In this document: positions 45,840-58,279 of the stretch, piece by piece
Position numbering within the stretch: the first letter of the stretch is position 1
Layout: each line of letters opens with the position of its first letter
Assembly (NCBI GenBank): GCA_034359265.1
Contig: CP136890.1
Span: 38,662,501-38,726,500, forward strand
Direction: 5' to 3'
DNA length: 64,000 nucleotides
From: Canna indica
Lineage: Eukaryota > Streptophyta > Magnoliopsida > Zingiberales > Cannaceae
The notes under the pieces: model-generated
What the model saw: only the letters and a program-made list of their open reading frames with translations
Databases searched by the model: none
What the model was told of the DNA's origin: nothing
Program-made: the position numbers and the translations under genes

Positions 45840-46529
45840 TTACATAGGAGAGACCTTCAGCAATACTAAGTCACCCTCTGCAAATTCCAATTCCCTAGCC
45901 TTTCTGTCGGCATACATTTTTTGTCGACTCTGAGCCACGAGCAATCTTTCCTTAATGACCTTTACTTTTTCTACCGCCTCCTCAACCAGATCGGGGCCCA
46001 CAATGAGTGATTCCCCTGCCTCAAACCAGCCCACTAGAGACCTGCACCGCCTCCCATACAAAGCCTCAAAAGGAGTCATGCCAATGATACTGTGATAGCT
46101 ATTGTTATAGGCGAATTTGATCAACGGTAGGTGACTCTCCCAGCCATCTGCCATATCCAGGACGCATGCTCTCAGCATGTCCTCCAAAGTTTGGATGGTC
46201 CTCTCTGATTGCCCGTCTGTATGCGGATGGAAAGCTGTGTTGAAACGCACCTGAGTATCCAAGGCTCCCTGGAAGGACTGCCAAAAATGGGCTATGAACT
46301 GGGTACCGCGGTCGGATATAATCATCACCGGGGTACCATGATAGGCTAAAATCCTATCCAAAAATAGTCGGGCATACTGCTCCGCAGAGAAGGTAGTCTT
46401 CATTGGTATAAAGTGCACGGTCTTGGTTAACCGATCCACCACCACCCAATTGAAATCAAAACCGTCTTTTGACTTAGGCAATCCAGTCACTAGATCCATG
46501 GTGATTTTCTCCCACTTCCACTCGGGCAC
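45840..46529 (-). pseudogene. Gypsy integrase core
   Basis: DDE residues visible: ITMDLVTGLPKSKDGFD (first D), ISDRGTQF (second D), ERTIQTLEDML (E). GRRCRSLVGWFEAGE follows, as in Tekay-type elements. It is separated from the RT frame by TAG at 46561-46563 and from the chromodomain by TAA at about 45837, each replacing a sense codon. Confidence 0.88.
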
Positions 46530-46562
46530 TTCGAGATTTTGCAGGAGCCCCGCAGGCTTAAG

Positions 46563-48265
46563 CTATTCGGCCTTCACCTGCTGACAGACTAGACATTTGC
46601 AAACAAATTCTGCCACCTCTCTTTTCATGCATTTCCACCAGTAATGCTGCCTTAAGTCCCGGTACATCTTGGTGGCCCCTGGATGCATCGTGTAAGTGGA
46701 ACGATGACCCAGTTCCAGGACTTGCCTGCGCACCTCAGCCATGTCTGGTACTACTATCTGATCTCTGAACCTCAGTACACATTCTGAGTCCAATCTGAAA
46801 CCATTCTCTATATCACCTCTTTGTACCAGGTCCTTGGTCAGTGCACCAAAGACATCTTCCCCCTGCGCAGCACACAGCATGTCCACCAATGTGGACTGTA
46901 CCCGTAGGTGAGCTATCAGGGCACCTGAAGCTGACACTGATAAGGTTGCACCCTCATCTAGGTATAAAGCCAACTCTCGAGCTAGAGGCCTCCGCTTAGC
47001 TTCCGAATGGGCCAAACTGCCCATGGATTTTCTGCTTAGCGCATCTGCTACCACATTTGCTTTCCCCGGATGATACATAATGGTGCAATCATAGTCCTTT
47101 TGGAGCTCTAGCCACCTCCTCTGCCTGAGGTTCAGCTCCTTTTGGGTAAGCAAGTAATGGAGACTCTTGTGATCTGTGTAGATTTCGCAAGTCTCCCCAT
47201 ACAAGTAGTGCCTCCAAAGCTTCAGTGTAAAGACCACTGCTAATTCTAGGTCACGCGTCAGATAGTTCTTCTCATGAACTTTCAATTGGTGAGACGCATA
47301 AGCAATCACTCTGCCATACTGCATCAAGACGCAGCCCAGACTAACCCGAGAGGCATCACAAAAAACCACAAACCCTCCTGAGCCTGAAGGTACAACCAAC
47401 ACGGGTGTAGATGTCAAACATGCCTTGATCTTTTGAAAGCTCGCCTCGCATTTGTCATCCCAAATGAATCTGACCTTCTTCTGGGTCAACCGAGACAGAG
47501 GGGCTGCAATTCTGAAGAAATTCTCCATAAACTTCCGGTAAGAGCCGACCAACCCAAGAAAACTGCGGACCTCGGTCACACTAGTTGGCCGCTTCCAGTT
47601 CTGAACCACTTCGATCTTGGTAGGATCTACCCTTACTCCTTCCTTGGACACTACATGGTCCAAGAACCCTACACTTTCCAACCAAAATTCACTCTTAGAA
47701 AATTTGGCAAACAAGCGGTGCTCTCTGAGGATTTCTAGGAGCATTCTCAGGTGCTTAGAGTGCTCTTCCTCACTCTTGGAGTAAACCAGAATGTCGTCAA
47801 TGAAGACGATCATAAAGCTGTCCAGGTACTCCTTAAATACCCTGTTCATTAAGTCCATGAAGGCAACAGGTGCATTGGTTAGGCCAAAGGACATCACTAG
47901 AAACTCATAGTGACCGTAGCGAGTCCTAAAGGCCATCTTTGGCACATCGCAGTCCCGAATTCTCAACTGATGGTATCCAAACCTCAGATCTATTTTTGAA
48001 AACCATTGAGCCCCCTGCAGCTGGTCAATAGATCGTCTATCCTCGGCAGAGGGTAGCGATTCATAATAGTGACCTTGTTCAGCTGCTTATAAACAATACA
48101 CATGCGCATCGACCCATCCTTCTTTTTCACGAAGAGAACTGGTGCACCCCAGGGTGATACACTCGGCCAGATGAACCCCAGGTCTAGCATTTCCTGCAAT
48201 TGCACCTTTAGCTCGCTGAGTTCGGCCGGTGCCATCCTGTAAGGGGGAATAGAAATTGGTTTCAC
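46563..48265 (-). pseudogene. Gypsy reverse transcriptase, RNase H and integrase zinc finger
   Basis: N-terminal RT part 48265-47990 ([34 protein letters not shown]), a frameshift near 48025-47990, then 47966-46563 with FIDDIL catalytic box, the RNase H DAS...YTDHKSL residues and the H-H-C-C integrase finger ending [10 protein letters not shown]. Otherwise well preserved. Confidence 0.9.
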
Positions 48266-48300
48266 CCCGGGCTGCAGATCAATGCAAAATTCGACCTCCC

Positions 48301-49018
48301 TTATGGGCCAAATCCGCCCCTAAGCAACACTGGTAATTCCTCGGGAAACACATCAGGGAATTCACAGACCACGGGGGTTCCGCTGACATGCTTTGCTTCA
48401 TACCCTTCCTCCTCGGCCACACATACAAAGGCCAGGAAAGGTTGGCAGCCGCCCCTAAGCAATTTGCGAGCCTTTAGGGCTGAGATGACCCCTATCGGCT
48501 TGCTATCTCCCTCTACTTGGAAGATGAATTGCGGCAGCCCAGGCTTATTAAACATCACTGCTTTGGCTCTATAGTCCAACATTGCAAAATGCTCTGCCAG
48601 CCAGTCCATGCCAAGGATGACGTCAAGCTCAAGAGTGGGTAGGAGTGTCAAATCCGCACTCAGCACATGGCCGCATATGAACACTTCACACCCTTGATAA
48701 ATTGAGGCTGCTAAGATTGCATCGCCCGTAGGCGTTGATACCATTAATGGCCCATCAAGCATAGAGGGTGCCATTGGTAGCTTTGCAGCTAATATGGTAG
48801 ACACAAATGAGTGAGTGGCACTCGGATCAAGTAATACATACGCAGCAGACGAACATACTAAAATAGTACCTATCGCCACTACTTTGGAAGCCTCTACCCC
48901 CATCACGGCTCATAGCATATACCCACACAGGCGGCCTCTCTGAATAACTGCTCTGCGGCCCCTTATTCTGAGTCTGCGCACCGATGAGGGCAGACTTCAA
49001 TGCCGGAGACTTCAACAT
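48301..49018 (-). pseudogene. Gypsy gag end and aspartic protease, 5'-truncated
   Basis: The end of gag (NKGPQSSYSERPPVWVYA) and protease with LLDPSATHSF, where the expected glycine of the active-site motif is serine, and LDVILGMDWL. Similarity to the element stops at about 49018, so most of gag, the primer site and the 5' LTR are missing. Confidence 0.8.
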
Positions 49019-49495
49019 GGCTTGATTTGACTAATGGATGGAATGACAGGGGAAAGTTGGATGATGAGACAGAGGCTAGGGAGAGCAAAGGATGTGCCCG
49101 AAGAGTACGAGGGAGTGGATACCTTGCCCGCCGGCGACATTGCCGTCGGAGAATGACGCCATCAAGCAACTCAAATTGAGAGAGATTTGATCGACATATA
49201 TTGTTCGCCGATGGGGAAGGGGTTGGATTATCTAGGGGCCTCCATACCCTTCGTCGACCCCTGTCCACCCCAAGTTAGAAATCAACGGAGAAATTGGAGC
49301 AGATCGGTGAAGGCACATATGGGTGAGCTAAATTCCTCCTTTCCCTTTATTGAATTATGGTCATTCAAGTTGCTCGTGCTTCTTGCGGGTCTTCTTCAAA
49401 ATCCCAAGTTAGAAATTAAACAATCAGTGCTGTCTGTAGGGTTATATATATTGGATTAAAAGTTATATAATACTTCTATATAATTAATTTTTCAG
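49019..49495. other. Junction region, origin unclear
   Basis: Moderately GC-rich to 49330, then AT-rich; no recognised gene. Ends with a T-rich tract and TTTTTCAG acceptor-like sequence before the MATE exon. Confidence 0.4.
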
Positions 49496-49876
49496 CCTGA
49501 ACACTGCTTCGTTGGTATTTATGGTCCCTTTTGGCCTGGGTGATGCAGTAAGGTTTGATGATCAATTGCTTTCTCTACATAATCATCTATATCCTTAATG
49601 AATTAATGAATTAATGAATTATTTTTTCTCTATGTAGTACAAGAGTTTCTAATGAACTTGGTGCTAGGCATCCACAAGCTGCAAAATTAGCTATGAAGGT
49701 TGTGGCATTCCTGTCCATTACACAAAGTTTATTAGTGGGGTCATTCATGATTCTGGTTCGAAATGTTTGTGGTTATGCATACAGTAATGTGGATGAAGTG
49801 GTAAAATATTTGGCAATTGTGCTGCCAATTCTTGCAACTTCAAACATATTAAATGGAATTCAATGTGTGCTCTCAG
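49496..49876 (+). pseudogene. MATE (DTX) efflux transporter gene fragment, two exons
   Basis: 49496-49547 encodes LNTASLVFMVPFGLG after a TTTTTCAG acceptor; 49638-49876 encodes RVSNELGARHPQAAK, then two membrane segments, ending CVLSG at a CAG/GTACAT donor. The S-NT----P-G and RVSNELGA motifs are diagnostic of plant MATE transporters. The joint between exons is out of phase by one base, and no other MATE exon is nearby, so this is a fragment. Confidence 0.8.
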
Positions 49877-50454
49877 GTACATGCAAAAATAATTGCATAC
49901 CTAACTAGCATCAAATTATCATCTGAAAAAATATATTGAAATGATATATTGGAGTTCCCTCTCTTGTTACTTGTTATGTTATTGGGGTTCCCTCGGTTGT
50001 TCTTTTTGCTTTTGTCCTACTTGTTGGTGGAAAGGTAACATTACCTTTACTTATAATTGTTGGTCTTTATATTTTATTTAGACTCTTAAAATGGTTTTCG
50101 TTTTAAACGTTAACACTTAACAGAGGCTAAGTCATTCACAAAAACTTGCAGTATTTTGTTTTTAATTAACACACAATTCTGAGCAGCTAAGCAACAGTAG
50201 GTGTTTACATGTATGATGAATAAAGTAGTTACAATATTGGTGCAAACATACATTCCTCTGCGAGCCTAATATTGGGCATGAGCTTACAAGACCTGTTCAA
50301 ACCTACCTACAGACTTTTGGAAATGATTGTGGTTCATTTTTTCATTATTTCAGATATTGGGAGAACTAAGTGTAGTTGATCTTCTTAGTGATGTGTTTCA
50401 TCATTTTGACAAATATTGCCAATTACAGTATCCATTAGGTTAACTTTTATGTAG

Positions 50455-51060
50455 AGAAGGAGCATGCTAAGGAAGTAACGAAATCTCTTTCAGATAATTT
50501 TCAGAAATATAGGGTAAGATCAGACACTGTTATATTCTAATACTTGAAGTTCTTCTATCTTAAATATTATAATCATGTTTAGTTTCTAGCTCATTGAATA
50601 TCCTTTTTCTATCTTTCTTTTGTTGCTGAATTCCAATCAACTAGATGTTAAAATAATCTACAGTGGCGGTATTGATCTGGACATATTACCACAAGGTGCT
50701 GGCAAGGATCAAGCCCTTGCTTATTTGCTCAAAAAGTTTAAGGCTGGTGGAAAACCGCCAACTAACACTCTTGTTTGTGGTGATTCTGGGAATGATGCAG
50801 AGCTGTTCAGCATTCCAGATGTTCATGGTGTCATGGTTAGTTTCTAAAAGAGATTTTTAAGTAATTACTCTACTTATTGGTGGTAATATTCTTAGTAAAC
50901 ATCCTAAACAAATTTGTATTATCAACCTTTTGACCAATTATTTAAAACTTAAGTTTTCAGAGAAGACATAATCTATTAAATTATATTCCTAACACTCCTT
51001 AAAATATGTCAGCAATGCCTAGGAGGAGTTGCTGCAATGGTATGCTGAAAAATGCAAAAT
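50455..51060 (+). pseudogene. Sucrose-phosphatase (SPP) gene fragment
   Basis: 50455-50513 reads KEHAKEVTKSLSDNFQKY and is followed by GTAAGA. About 50630-50835 reads [20 protein letters not shown], then [10 protein letters not shown] and [20 protein letters not shown], the HAD-phosphatase motif with the Mg-binding GDSGND. Near 51010 a further piece reads SNA-stop-EELLQWYAE, with TAG for the usual glutamine. SPP makes sucrose from sucrose-6-phosphate in the cytosol. N-terminal DxDxT motif and C-terminal half are absent. Confidence 0.85.
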
Positions 51061-51654
51061 TGGCCTAGTGATATTCATCTTTATTCCGCTTTAAAACTTC
51101 TTCTTGTACAATAAACAGTATAGTGTATGAAGTTACTATTCCATTGTGTTATTATTATTACTTTTATTTTGTGGGCACTCTGTTCTGAAGTCTTCTTGGA
51201 AATTCCTATTTGTGAAGTTGAGCTAGTGTTCTTATATTTCACTTGAGCTTCAAAATGAGCATTTTTTTATGTTTTATCATGTAAATTCTTGAAGATTATT
51301 AAAAAGTGTGATATTTACATAGAAAGTGCAATATGTTGGCCCAAGGGTTCCCCTAGGCTTCGATCTCTATTTTGATGATAACAAACATGTATTTAATATA
51401 TTTGTGAAGTTTTTAGTTTAGGTTGAGGTTACGATACGCGCGCGAACTACGCTCAGAGAAATGCAAAAATTGGCACAAAAAAAAAGGCTCCAACGTAAAT
51501 TGAGTAGAATTCATAGATCACCATGTAGATTCTATGTAATATATCCCTAGGAATATATTCCAATCCTATTTGTAATGTTATCCAAGTCAAAACTTGGTAA
51601 CGGAACTCGGAAACAAAGCGCACAACAAAATAAGTGTAAAAAATAGCCTCAGCC

Positions 51655-51998
51655 CAGGTTCGGTCGACCGGTCGGTCGATCGATCGAACGAGGAAAAAAA
51701 TTGGCAGTAGCCAATTCGGTCGACCGGTCAGTCGACCGAACGTAGCCAAAAATTGGCAATGACCAATTCGATCAATCGGTCGATCGACCGAACAAGGCGA
51801 AAAATTAGCAGTAGCCAATTTGATCAACTAGTTGGTCGACCGAATGTGGCCAGGAAAGGGCAGTAGCCTCCTGGTCGCTGGGCGGTCGATCGGTCAATCG
51901 ACCGATGATCGACCAGCAAGCGGTCGGACGGCATCCAACGAGCAGAAAAATGCCTGTTAGAATGAACTACCGAGTGAGGGGTTATAAATACCCCTCAC
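51655..51998 (+). promoter_or_regulatory. U3 array and core promoter of the 5' LTR
   Basis: Three units at a 52 bp period, each with ATTGGC-AGTA-GCCAAT or a variant (from 51700, 51752, 51804) and a TCGGTCGACCG-type palindrome. A decayed hairpin lies at 51936-51959, then TTATAAATA (51982-51990) between GTGAGGGG and CCCCTCAC arms. Confidence 0.6.
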
Positions 51999-52414
51999 CA
52001 ACCTTCATTAACTCTTCTTAACCAGTCATTAAAGCTTCCTAAGTGAGATTTGTGCCTTCTAAGCTTGATTTGCTCGTGCTTGCTTCTCCGATCGATGATT
52101 TCTCTCAAGCGCTCATCTTCCCTTGACTCCGGCTTCGATTCGACCTCAACATCTTGTGGAGTTGGAGGCGTTGAAGGCTTGGAAAAGAGCTTCTAGTTGT
52201 GGTTTACTCTTTAGCTCTTTTCATTGTAATTTTACTTGTTATTTGAACTTATTTCTTCATTGTTAGCTTGTTAGGTGTGCTAGTGTAAACACTTAGGGTT
52301 TGCTTTGTAGAATTGTGTTTTGCCTAGGTGAATAGGTTCGAGGCATTCTCAAAGGGTTGAGAAGGAAGACCTCGGTTGTATTCAAAGGGAAACACATAGT
52401 AAAGTGTTGGTTAG

Positions 52415-54836
52415 AAATTTCAAAAGTTCACAATTATGTTTGTGAAAGAGAAGAGTAGCTAACATCATCACAACTGAAACATCTCAAGTTCAAAGTTGAT
52501 TACAATCTTTAAAAGACAACAACTATTAGTGTAGGAAAATAACAACAACTAGACAACTAGACTATGACTATAGGACGCTGCTATGAGATTGGCACCACCG
52601 CCTGCCCTCCAGCTGCACTATGACGCCAAGCCTCAACTCACTGATCATGCTCTGCAAAAAAAAATAAAAATAAACTGTGACTCCATATGGGACTCAGTGA
52701 GCGGTTCTTCGAACCTCCACACAATCCCCAAATATCATATATATATCTGTGTAAGCAAAATATAAAGTTTTAGGGATTTAAGTTACTGTTGATATGGCAA
52801 TCGACCCTTCGGGTTGTACTGTGTAGACCACACCTACATTTCACCGGCTATAACAGCCCCAACTATGCCACATAGCACCCGGCCCTCAGGGCCTGTTCAT
52901 GCATTAGTGGTTCGGCTACAACCAGCCCTACCATGCAAAATAACAACCTACTAGAAGTTCAGGCCACATAGCATATAAATGAATCAATAAGATCTCCGGG
53001 CCATCGACTAGGATGGTCTACTAGTCTCCAGACACCAACTAGGGTAGGGGTAGCTAGTCCCACCCAACTGGGGTCTGACACCTAGCGGGCCCGCTAGTGC
53101 ATCTCAAGAACCAAATCACTGGACAAGTCAAGCATTGGTCATCTCCGACTATCAATGCTTCTCGGCAGACCATCGCAAGCACATCACACAATCAAAATGT
53201 CCTAGAGTTTTCTTATATACACCTCGGGCAGTTGCCCGCATCCGGCCCTAGCCCGGCCTGTAGGGTCAATAATTTAACGTTACCCTTCCGAAGATGTGTA
53301 CACTTAATAATTCTAGGTTTCAAAAATGACTACAAGAAGTCTTAGAAGTTGTGTCATCCACTAGCTAAGTTTCCATATCTAATATACACCTATAATGTCC
53401 TACTTGTTGACTAGCATCATACGCTATCTTGGCTGAAGAACTACGTGTCCCGGACTTGGAATTTCATCCATTAACAACACCGGACAACATATAAGTTATT
53501 ATGAATTTACTTCACAACAACTACTATGTATAGCCACATAATTCAATGATAAGAATTTAAATTCTGTATTAAGTAATAAATTCAACAAGGAATAAATTAT
53601 CTAGCATGGTAAAACATCAAGTAAATTCGACAAGGAATATATTATGTAGCATGGTAACAAATATCACCACATTTCAAAATTTAAGGAGGAAGGGTCTAAG
53701 GTTGGTTGCTATCTTACCTTTCCTCTAATTACATGCATCAATATAGTAGCCTTCTATAGTTAGAGTCTTACCTAAGTGTCATCATGTTTCTAATGCTTGA
53801 GTACTCTAACCATGAGATTTAATTTCTACAGTTTACCATCTCCCTCCCCTTTGCTCGGCCGAGCCTTGAACAAGGCATGCCTTGCTCGGCCGAGCCTCCT
53901 AGGGTAGGAATAAAAGAGAGGGACAAACCCCAACCCTAATACCTTGTATCCGACCTATCCTAATCAACACGTTGATCAAGTCACCCCCCCTATGCTCGGC
54001 CAAACCAAGATCATGAAGTTTTATTTTGATTGGCCGAGCCTATTGGGCCTTAGGGGAAATGAATTTCAATCATCACGTTCAAACAACAAACTACGAACAC
54101 ACTCGACACGGATTTAAGATCATCCGAAGGGTTCTACATCCGTCAAGGGAATTGGAAAATTTTTTGGCATGACCTCTGCCCTTTTCCCTTGATTTGGCAG
54201 CCCCTACAAGTCGAGAATCCGACAAGAAAACTACGAGATTCGATGACTAACGACTCAAAATAGTGATAGAAAAACCAAGTTGCCAAGATCGATGGAAACT
54301 CGCGAGAAAATGATACCTAGCAGTCCTAGGGGTTCGGCTACCCGCCTTCCTAATCCACCGAAATCAAACACTCACCTTTGCTTGAGGAGGAAGAAGAATC
54401 GAACGCTAACGATCTCGACTCTTCCGACGACGACTCGATCTCCGGCGTCGACCAAGATCTCTCCTCCCTCTTTTCCCCTTCTCCCTTGCTCGGGCTTTGT
54501 GCGGCTCCTAGATGAGCCGCACGACTCAATGATGAGGGATTTTATTCACTCATCTACAATGACTTAATTGTCCCCTTACACGACTTAACCTTGACTCGAC
54601 TCAATCCGAGTCCGACTTGGGTTCCGACTCTATCCGCAACACGAGTCGATCTTAACTCAATTAAAGCATCAATGCATAAAAGGAAAGGGTCATTTAACCA
54701 AATTTAAACTTCATACTTCATTAGTCGAGCCATACCATCTACTCGAGACGATTCAGAGGCTTGACTCGACTAACCCCGGGTCCGGCGCGTTGCACCAAAA
54801 TAGATTTTTATATTAGAAAAATTTTCGGGTCTTACA
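52415..54836 (-). mobile_element. Gypsy LTR nested in the Copia 5' LTR
   Basis: Matches the LTR at 42890-45397 (for example CTCCAGCTGCAC and CTGTGA-TCCA-TGGGACTCAGTGAG) and ends GGTCTTACA at 54836. Its left edge lacks about 110 bp, and 25-30 bp of the Copia LTR at that junction are also gone, so a deletion removed one border. Confidence 0.75.
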
Positions 54837-55044
54837 AGTAGGCAGTTGGTCGAACCACTATAATTACTCATCTTTGCATTGCTTGTTTGATTGTACTTAT
54901 TTGCTATTTATTATTCATCAAGCATCTCTATCTAGTAGCACGTTAATTAGGTTGCATTATAAATCGAATAGAAGTTAAAACTCACCCAACACTATTCAAC
55001 CCCCCCTCCCCCCCCCCTTCTAGTGTGGATATTTGATCAACATT

Positions 55045-55062
55045 TGGTATCAGAACGAGGTC
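55045..55062 (+). promoter_or_regulatory. Primer-binding site of the Copia element
   Basis: TGGTATCAGAACGAGG two bases after the 5' LTR end, complementary to initiator tRNA-Met. Confidence 0.85.
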
Positions 55063-55129
55063 GCAGGATTAGATTTAACCATCTACCCTATAATCTAGAC
55101 TATCTAGTGAAATCCAACTAGCTCAAGGG

Positions 55130-56757
55130 TCCTCTACTCATACTCCACCATTGTTCGATGGAAATAACTATGCCTATTGAAAGATATGCATGAATGGCTT
55201 CATTCAATCACTAGGCATGGATGTATGGAGAATGATCCAAGTAGAGTATAAGCAACCAACTATAGATATGGATGAGTGGGATCAAGAAAAAATAAACTCT
55301 TTAATGCAAATGCAAAGACCGTCAATGCACCATATTGTGGTCTATCAATTAATGAGATTAATAGGATTTTCACTAGTAAGTCGGCATATGAACTTTGAAA
55401 AGTCTTAGAGACTACACATGAAGGGACTTCACAAGTTAAGGAATCAAAGATAAACCTACTCATGAATGATTATAAAATGTTGAAAATATTACCGCATGGA
55501 TCTATTGATGCCATGTATGCTCACTTTCAAAATATTACAAATGGATTAGCTAACCTTGGTAGAGATATAAAGGAAGAGGAGAAGGTAAGGAAGCTCCTTC
55601 GTTCTCTTCTAAAAGCTTGGGAGCCCAAGGTCATCGCAATCATGAAAGCAAAGGATATGAGTACCTAAAAAATCACCGAGCTCATTGGGTCTCTCATGAC
55701 ACTTGAGACCCATATGAAGCAATACAAGGAGGAAGATGCCCCCAATAGCAAGAATATTGCTTTAAAAGCATCACACCGGGTTGAAGAACCCTCATCATCC
55801 GAGGAGGAGACGGATGATTTTAAAGAGATGGCAATGTTGGCAAGGAGATTCATGAGCTTCATGAGAGGCGGCATGAGAAAGGGAAAAGGAGGCTACACAT
55901 GCTTTAACTGCAACAAAGCCGGGCACTTGAAAAAAGATTGCCCACTCCTCAAGATGGTTTCAACCTCACATCACTACGAGAAGGACAAGTACAAGAAGAA
56001 GAAGAAGAAGAAGAAGACAATGATGGCCTCTTGGGATGAGAGTGGATCCTCTTCAAGTGAAGAGGAGACCAAAAGTGAGAAGACAAACGTTTGCCTTATG
56101 GCAAACGACAATGAGGTAAAAATTACTTTTGGTGAAGTTTCATTTACTTAAGAAGAATTATAATAGGAATTTGATCAAATGCATGATGAATTCAATACTA
56201 TTAGAAGCAAATTTAAAGAGCCTAAAAAGGACAATATATCTTTAGAAATTGAAAATGACAACTTGTTACTTTCATGCAATGCATTGAGAAAAGAAGTAGA
56301 AATCCTTAAGGAAGAAAAACACACCTTAGATGATGCCAAGAAAAACCAAGAACATGATAACAAAAAATTAGAAAATGAGAACAAGTTTCTAAGTGATCAA
56401 GTAGAACACTTGAATGATAGCATGCTTAACTTAAAAAAAAAATTATGCATGCTAAATGAAAAAATGACAATCTTACAAAATATCATACCTAAGGTTGTAC
56501 ATGCTAGAAAGTCATCAAACGATCATGCTCATGCACACTTCCATGCTCACACACATAGCCCAACAAAGTTTAATGGAAGTTGCTTTTCATGTGGTATTTT
56601 TGGCCATATGGCTAGAGATTGTGCACTAAGGAGGAACCCTCATGCTAGATTTACTTGGGTTACTAAGATGACTAACACTCAAGGATCCAAGAAGATTTTG
56701 GTACCTAAAATTGTCTCTTTTCCATTTGTAGATGGAGAAGCATCCTCAAGCAAGTAG
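55130..56757 (+). pseudogene. Copia gag, broken, two zinc knuckles
   Basis: Pieces in order: STPPLFDGNNYAY then TGA in place of a tryptophan codon; MNGFIQSLGMDVW; a frameshift near 55385; LLMNDYKMLKILPHGSI; TAA at 55666; then a stretch with knuckle CFNCNKAGHLKKDC, a lysine run and a stop. A coiled coil follows at 56179-56480, and a second knuckle CFSCGIFGHMARDC with QGSKKILVPK. The layout matches the gag at 36050-37494. Confidence 0.85.
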
Positions 56758-57829
56758 AAGCACTTGGATCTTGGATAGTGGTTGCTCAAAACACATGATG
56801 GGTGATATCAATCTCTTCGCAACCCTATCAAGCAAGGATGGTGCACATGTGACATTTGGAGACAATGTCAAAGGTAAAATTGTTGGCATTGGTGTGATAG
56901 GTATACTCCCCTACCCATGTATTAGAAATGTTTTACTAGTTGATGGGTTAAAGCATAACTTAATTAGCATATCTCAATTATGTGATAATGGGTATAAAGT
57001 CATATTCGAAGCATCTAAATGCATCATTAGAAGTGCACCATCTAATGATATTGTGTTTATTGGAAATATGCAAGAAAATATTAACACACTAGTTTTAAAT
57101 GTTTTGCTTAATCCTTATGTTATACGCTTAGTTGTCATGGAAAATGATTCTTGGTTGTGGCATAGAAGGCTAGGACATGCTAGCATGAGCCTCATCCAAG
57201 GAATATCTAAAAAGGATTTAGTTAAAGGAATACCTAAGATAAAATTTGAAAAAGACAAACATTGTGATGCATGTCAACATGGAAAATAAGTTAAGTCTTC
57301 ATTTCATAGCATTAATCAAGTGAGTACATCTAGAACACTTGAACTTGTGTACATGGATCTTTTTTATCCTTGTGATGTGGCTAGTCTAGGTGGAAAATTA
57401 TATTGCTATTGCATTAATCAAGTGAGTACATCTTTAAAAAATAAAACTTTTGTTTTCTTTAAAAAATTTGCTAGGAGAGTTACAAATGAAAAAATAATTT
57501 CAATTTTGAAAATTAGAAATGATAACGGTGGAGAATTTAAAAATAAATTTTTTTCCGAATTTTATGATGAATTGGGTATTGAGCATACATTTTCTTCCCC
57601 TAGAACCCCTCAACAAAATGGGGTGGTTGAGAGGAAGAATAGAACCTTACAAGAGATGGCTAGGACCATGCTTTGTGAAAATAATTTACCCAAGTATTTT
57701 TCGGTCGAAGCCATAAATACCTCTTGTTATGTACTTAATTGTGTTTTATTAAGAACTAAAATCAACAAAACACCTTTTGAGCTTTGGAATGATAGAATCC
57801 CAAGTGCGAGATATTTTCATATTTTTTGA
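56732..57829 (+). pseudogene. Copia protease and integrase, broken
   Basis: Protease ILDSGCSKHM; integrase pre-domain WLWHRRLGHASM...CDACQHGK, then TAA at 57287. Core: VYMDLF (D), RNDNGGEF (D), QQNGVVERKNRTLQEMART (E). Between the first and second D a stretch is replaced by a second copy of a 23-base sequence (57309-57331 repeated at 57411-57433). The frame stops at 57827. Confidence 0.85.
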
Positions 57830-58279
57830 CATAAATGTTTGATTTTAAACACTAAGGAGTATCTAGGAAAATTTGATTCTAAATTCGATGAAGGCATTTT
57901 CCTAGATTACTCTAATAGTTCTAAAGCCTATAGAGCTTATAATCGTCGGAGTATGATTGTTGAAGAATCTATGCATGTTACTTTATATTAAACTAATGAT
58001 TCCTCAAGAAATGTTAAGATTGTGAATGTAGGTGAGGAACTTGATGAATTAACATTTCATGACAAGGAGGTTGAAGATGAAAATAATGAGGAAACTCACC
58101 ATGAAGAACCTTCATCCTCAACTCTACCTCGAGATGAAGAAAAAGAGGAAGAGGAAGCTTTACCACCTCTCCCCAAAGGCTACTGATTAATAAGAGATCA
58201 TCCAATGGATCAAGTCATGAAAATATGTAGCATTCAACCACCTTGAGATATGAATGCTACATATTGACAAACTCTCAAG

